Below are positions 62,004-64,000 of a stretch of 64,000 nt of DNA, piece after piece; position 1 is the stretch's first letter, and each line of letters opens with the position of its first letter. Where the stretch lies: the NCBI GenBank assembly GCA_046309775.1, contig JBKCOM010000035.1, forward strand, positions 32,674-96,673. Direction: 5' to 3'. The translations under genes and the position numbers were made by a program. This DNA comes from JAIXWP01 sp046309775 (GTDB lineage: Bacteria > Bacteroidota > Bacteroidia > Flavobacteriales_D > Sanyastnellaceae). Under the pieces are notes generated by a model. That model made no database searches. It was not told where the DNA came from and worked only from the letters and a program-made list of their open reading frames with translations.

Positions 62004-62941
62004 TCTGAGAGATAAAGATAAAGTGAAAAATCTTTTGTCATAAAATTCATGGTCACGATGCCTTGAGAGAAAAAACTGTACCCAAGTATTCCGTCGATAA
62101 AAACGCTGCACGCTTGATTGAGTTCTTGCATGCCGACAAGCACGGTTTGCTGCATTGGAAATGTTTGTTGGCCGACACTTATTTCGTTGAAATAGCCAAG
62201 GAATACCTCTTGTTTGGCGCCTGCGGTTCCTGTCATATTGATCCTTCGAAGGACGACGAATTCTTTAAGAATCTTTTTACTCGAAAGGGCATCTACGACA
62301 TTGCTCTCTGCGCCGGTATCGAAAATCCAGTTCATTTGTTTATTCGCGACATCGACGGGCACCACGATTTTATTATCGCACAATTTGAATTTAATATTTA
62401 TTGCCGGATCGTTGCTGAGGGGAGAGGCATTCGTGGAGTCTGGCGGTAAAGAGGCTAATGGATTTCCATATTCATCGAGGTCGAAAAGGATTAATTGATT
62501 TTTGTTGACATCGAGCTGAATTTTGTATTTAGCGAATAAGCTAGTTCCGAGCAGTCCGAGAATTTTCGTTTTCGTTTTGTTTTCTAGCTGAGCAAGTGAA
62601 GCGATATCTCCCGAAATGTTGCTGTAGCTGATACCACCAAAAGTGAGTGATTTGAGTGTGATTTGTTCAGAAGCTACCGCTGTGCCGCCGACTCCTGCGG
62701 ATTGTTGTTTTATGCCTGAGTATAGATTTCTGAAGTATGTGGCGTTGATAACGGGGTATGGAGCGCCAGTATCGAGTATGAAATCTCCAGTGATTGAGTC
62801 GACGGTGGCTTCAATAAGGAGTAGGTTTCCGGCTCTTTTGAGGGGGATGACGTGGATGTGGGTTTGTTCGGGTAGGGCGTTATGGTGCTGTTTTCCTGGG
62901 AGAAAGGAAATAAAGGTTAGAAGTAAGTGGAACAGCAGCAT
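62000..62941 (-). CDS. Exported retropepsin-like aspartyl protease
   Basis: A 313-residue exported protein with a signal peptide (about 1-15). It has two aspartyl-protease half-domains with catalytic DTG at 57-59 (FILDTGAPYP) and 208-210 (WIFDTGAESN), so a single chain can supply both aspartates. Typical of the Bacteroidota retropepsin/gag-asp-like exported group. The ATG at 62941 is preceded by TATCTTCG four bases upstream. An earlier in-frame ATG at 63010 lies in the hairpin region and is rejected. Confidence 0.87.
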   Translation of the reverse strand: MLLFHLLLTFISFLPGKQHHNALPEQTHIHVIPLKRAGNLLLIEATVDSITGDFILDTGAPYPVINATYFRNLYSGIKQQSAGVGGTAVASEQITLKSLTFGGISYSNISGDIASLAQLENKTKTKILGLLGTSLFAKYKIQLDVNKNQLILFDLDEYGNPLASLPPDSTNASPLSNDPAINIKFKLCDNKIVVPVDVANKQMNWIFDTGAESNVVDALSSKKILKEFVVLRRINMTGTAGAKQEVFLGYFNEISVGQQTFPMQQTVLVGMQELNQACSVFIDGILGYSFFSQGIVTMNFMTKDFSLYLYLSE

Positions 62942-62945
62942 AGGG

Positions 62946-62953
62946 CGAAGATA
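62946..62953 (-). promoter_or_regulatory. -7-like box four bases before the aspartyl protease start
   Basis: TATCTTCG on the minus strand (62953-62946), one base from TAnnTTTG, is separated from the ATG by CCCT. Predicted leaderless transcript for a five-gene unit. Confidence 0.4.
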
Positions 62954-62980
62954 TGGCTTTGGGCAGGTATAAAAAAGAAA

Positions 62981-63002
62981 TTGCCCCTCCGTTGAGGGGC
63001 AA
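62981..63002 (-). terminator. Hairpin upstream of the aspartyl-protease unit
   Basis: TTGCCCCTC (62981-62989) and GAGGGGCAA (62994-63002) form a 9-bp stem with a 4-base loop; on the minus strand it is followed after a few bases by TTTTTT. No minus-strand gene is found upstream, so what it terminates is unclear. The plus-strand side leads into TTAACCAAAACCAAATT and a tiny 8-codon ORF (ATG at 63034). Confidence 0.5.
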
Positions 63003-63116
63003 ATTTCCATTCCTTAACCAAAACCAAATTCTCTATGAGAAGTGAGAACTTACCATTGTAACGAGGGTGGTCGAGATAATGTTGCATCTTTTTTTAATTT
63101 TTTCATATGTTAACAT

Positions 63117-63124
63117 TATCTTCG
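63117..63124 (+). promoter_or_regulatory. -7-like box of tRNA-Ala
   Basis: TATCTTCG (63117-63124) is one base from TAnnTTTG and sits 19 bases before the mature tRNA 5' end. Confidence 0.4.
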
Positions 63125-63143
63125 CGCCCGCTACGGCGAAAAT

Positions 63144-63217
<74 letters not shown>

Positions 63218-63495
63218 CTGGAAAAGCCTCAACGCGAGGTTTGACAAGGGTTTTAGAGTTTCATTGATGCAAGGTGGACGGAATTAGGACGGCACCCCCG
63301 ATTCAGTCCCGATTGGTAATTCTTTGAGTAACTCTAAATCTCTTAGAAAACTGGACTGAAAAAGATCATGCGCACTTCGCACGCGAATGAGTACAAGTGA
63401 GGTGTGTTTTGAATAAAACTAGAAGAGAAGACTATTGGGTTACTATATTTTTCTAGTAATGACTAGGTTTAAAACTAAAAGCAACGAACATAGGT
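63218..63495. other. Non-coding stretch after tRNA-Ala
   Basis: No gene is supported in these 278 bases. Directly after the tRNA, AAGCCTC/GAGGTTT (about 63224-63242) is a weak hairpin without a clear T-run. TTTAGAGTT and AACTCTAAA about 80 bases apart form a loose inverted repeat, and TTACTA/TAGTAA near 63440-63460 another small one. No integrase or phage gene is visible. Confidence 0.5.
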
Positions 63496-63870
63496 ATGGT
63501 AACACTAAAAAACGAAGCCTTGACTGTCCATGCGCTTCAAGATTTTTTTAAAAAAGTAGAGATAGAGCTTTCCAACCACATTTATCAAAATCGAATTACG
63601 GTTATGTTCGACTGCAACGACGTGACAATTCCGATTTCATCGATTGATGCTTTAAGATTAGAAGCCATTTCAAATATGGATAAACTAATGTTTGCAGAGT
63701 TTAGTCTTTTTAAAAGTGCAACGATAGAGCTATCGATCTATAAAGACTTGAATGGTTACCGAGCGTCATTAAAAAAGATGCACTTGGATAATGGAAATAT
63801 AATCCCAGATTCTTACTCTGAGTTGAACCTGCAACAAAAAACCGGACAAAAAGTTAAGCTGCATTTTTGA
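63496..63870 (+). pseudogene. Small unknown gene, 3' end replaced by an IS3-type end
   Basis: The frame encodes 124 residues, MVTLKNEALTVHALQDFF and on, with no recognised domain. The last about 15 residues (LQQKTGQKVKLHF) are read from the terminal sequence of an IS3-like element: the TGAACCTGCAACAAAAAAC-type end starts near 63824 and the transposase stop (63854-63856) lies inside this frame. The native end of the gene is therefore probably on the far side of the element, outside the window, and the present product is a truncated chimera. The product may be hypothetical or non-functional. Confidence 0.6.
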
Positions 63871-64000
63871 TTTTCGTTAATTCTTCGAACTCTTCGATTG
63901 TCAAGTAGTCCAATGTACCGTGTCTCCTGTTTTTATTATACCATATTTCAATCCATTCAAATATGGCGATTTGAGCCGTTTCTTGAGACTCAAAGGTGGT
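63824..64000 (-). mobile_element. IS3-family insertion sequence, partial
   Basis: The right end of an IS3-like element on the minus strand, cut off by the window. The inferred terminal inverted repeat starts with TG at 63824 and carries TGCAACAAAAAACCGGACA followed by the transposase stop. The other end and target-site duplication are outside the window, so the boundary is provisional (63830 is an alternative). Confidence 0.65.
63854..64000 (-). CDS. IS3-family transposase, C-terminal 48 residues (partial)
   Basis: The frame enters from the right edge and ends at a TAA at 63856-63854. The visible end includes AIFEWIEIWYNKNRRHGTL and DYLTIEEFEELT, the C-terminal integrase-core (rve_3) pattern of IS3-family OrfB: an aromatic-rich helix, the YNxxRRHGTLxY motif, and a (P/T)xxFE end. 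The DDE catalytic residues lie outside the window. It overlaps the 3' end of the interrupted small gene. Confidence 0.88.
   Translation of the reverse strand, partial: TTFESQETAQIAIFEWIEIWYNKNRRHGTLDYLTIEEFEELTKIKNAA

Noticed and set aside
63218..63480. Integrase remnant after the tRNA
   Set aside because: Both strands were read; a few peptide stretches look suggestive but stops interrupt them and no catalytic motif is seen.

Overview
The window is a chromosomal segment of a Bacteroidota bacterium, most likely a marine or aquatic Flavobacteriales (Cryomorphaceae/Crocinitomicaceae-like). The support is: type IX secretion (T9SS) sorting domains of both type A and type B, the rpmG-DUF4295-ftsY-rimO block, Bacteroidota-only families (DUF5777, DUF5723, DUF4412, DUF4295), two-component regulators with beta-propeller or TPR sensors, and the Bacteroidota -7 promoter box TAnnTTTG upstream of many genes. 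The rank below phylum is inference.

Layout. 1-12.1 kb: a T9SS type B secreted protein, an SF1B helicase, a lipoprotein, a four-TM membrane protein, a transaldolase and a YciO/Sua5 protein, then a two-gene unit of a 1035-residue TPR protein and an outer-membrane beta-barrel. 12.2-14.3 kb: gyrB. 14.3-22.1 kb (minus strand): a secreted M43 metalloprotease, an isoprenylcysteine-type methyltransferase, a NarL-type response regulator with its TPR histidine kinase, an SDR protein lacking the catalytic Tyr, and folE. 22.2-26.5 kb: three tandem trypsin-like (S1C) proteases whose middle member has lost all three catalytic residues. 26.5-34.8 kb: amino-acid permease, hemF, lolA, ftsK, an AlkD-like protein and a membrane glycosyltransferase-like protein. 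34.9-38.9 kb: rpmG, DUF4295, ftsY, rimO, an uncharacterised gene and queE.

38.9-41.9 kb (minus): an operon of two haem-binding lipoproteins, an OB-fold protein, a YceI protein and a DUF5777 barrel. 42-50.3 kb (minus): PhnA, then a long unit running from a fused branched-chain 2-oxoacid dehydrogenase E1 through DUF4412, TlpA-like thioredoxin, ferredoxin and YceI to a LytS/LytTR two-component pair. 50.3-57.3 kb (plus): dapF, DUF4105, a lipoprotein, DUF5723, kdsA and a secreted beta-propeller-like protein. 57.3-62.9 kb (minus): five tightly packed genes (aspartyl protease, four-repeat glycogen-binding-domain protein, TlpA/DUF5106 protein, MazG-like hydrolase, membrane glycosyltransferase-like protein). 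63.1-64 kb: tRNA-Ala(GGC) followed by accessory DNA where an IS3-family element appears to interrupt a small unknown gene; the element runs off the window.

Most of the window is core genome. The parts most worth a second look are the S1C protease/pseudoprotease triplet, the haem-YceI-DUF5777 operon with three different haem-motif spacings, a recurring promoter placed exactly four bases before start codons (predicted leaderless mRNAs), a large insertion in the M43 catalytic domain, and heptamer repeats shared by an intergenic spacer and the ftsK linker.
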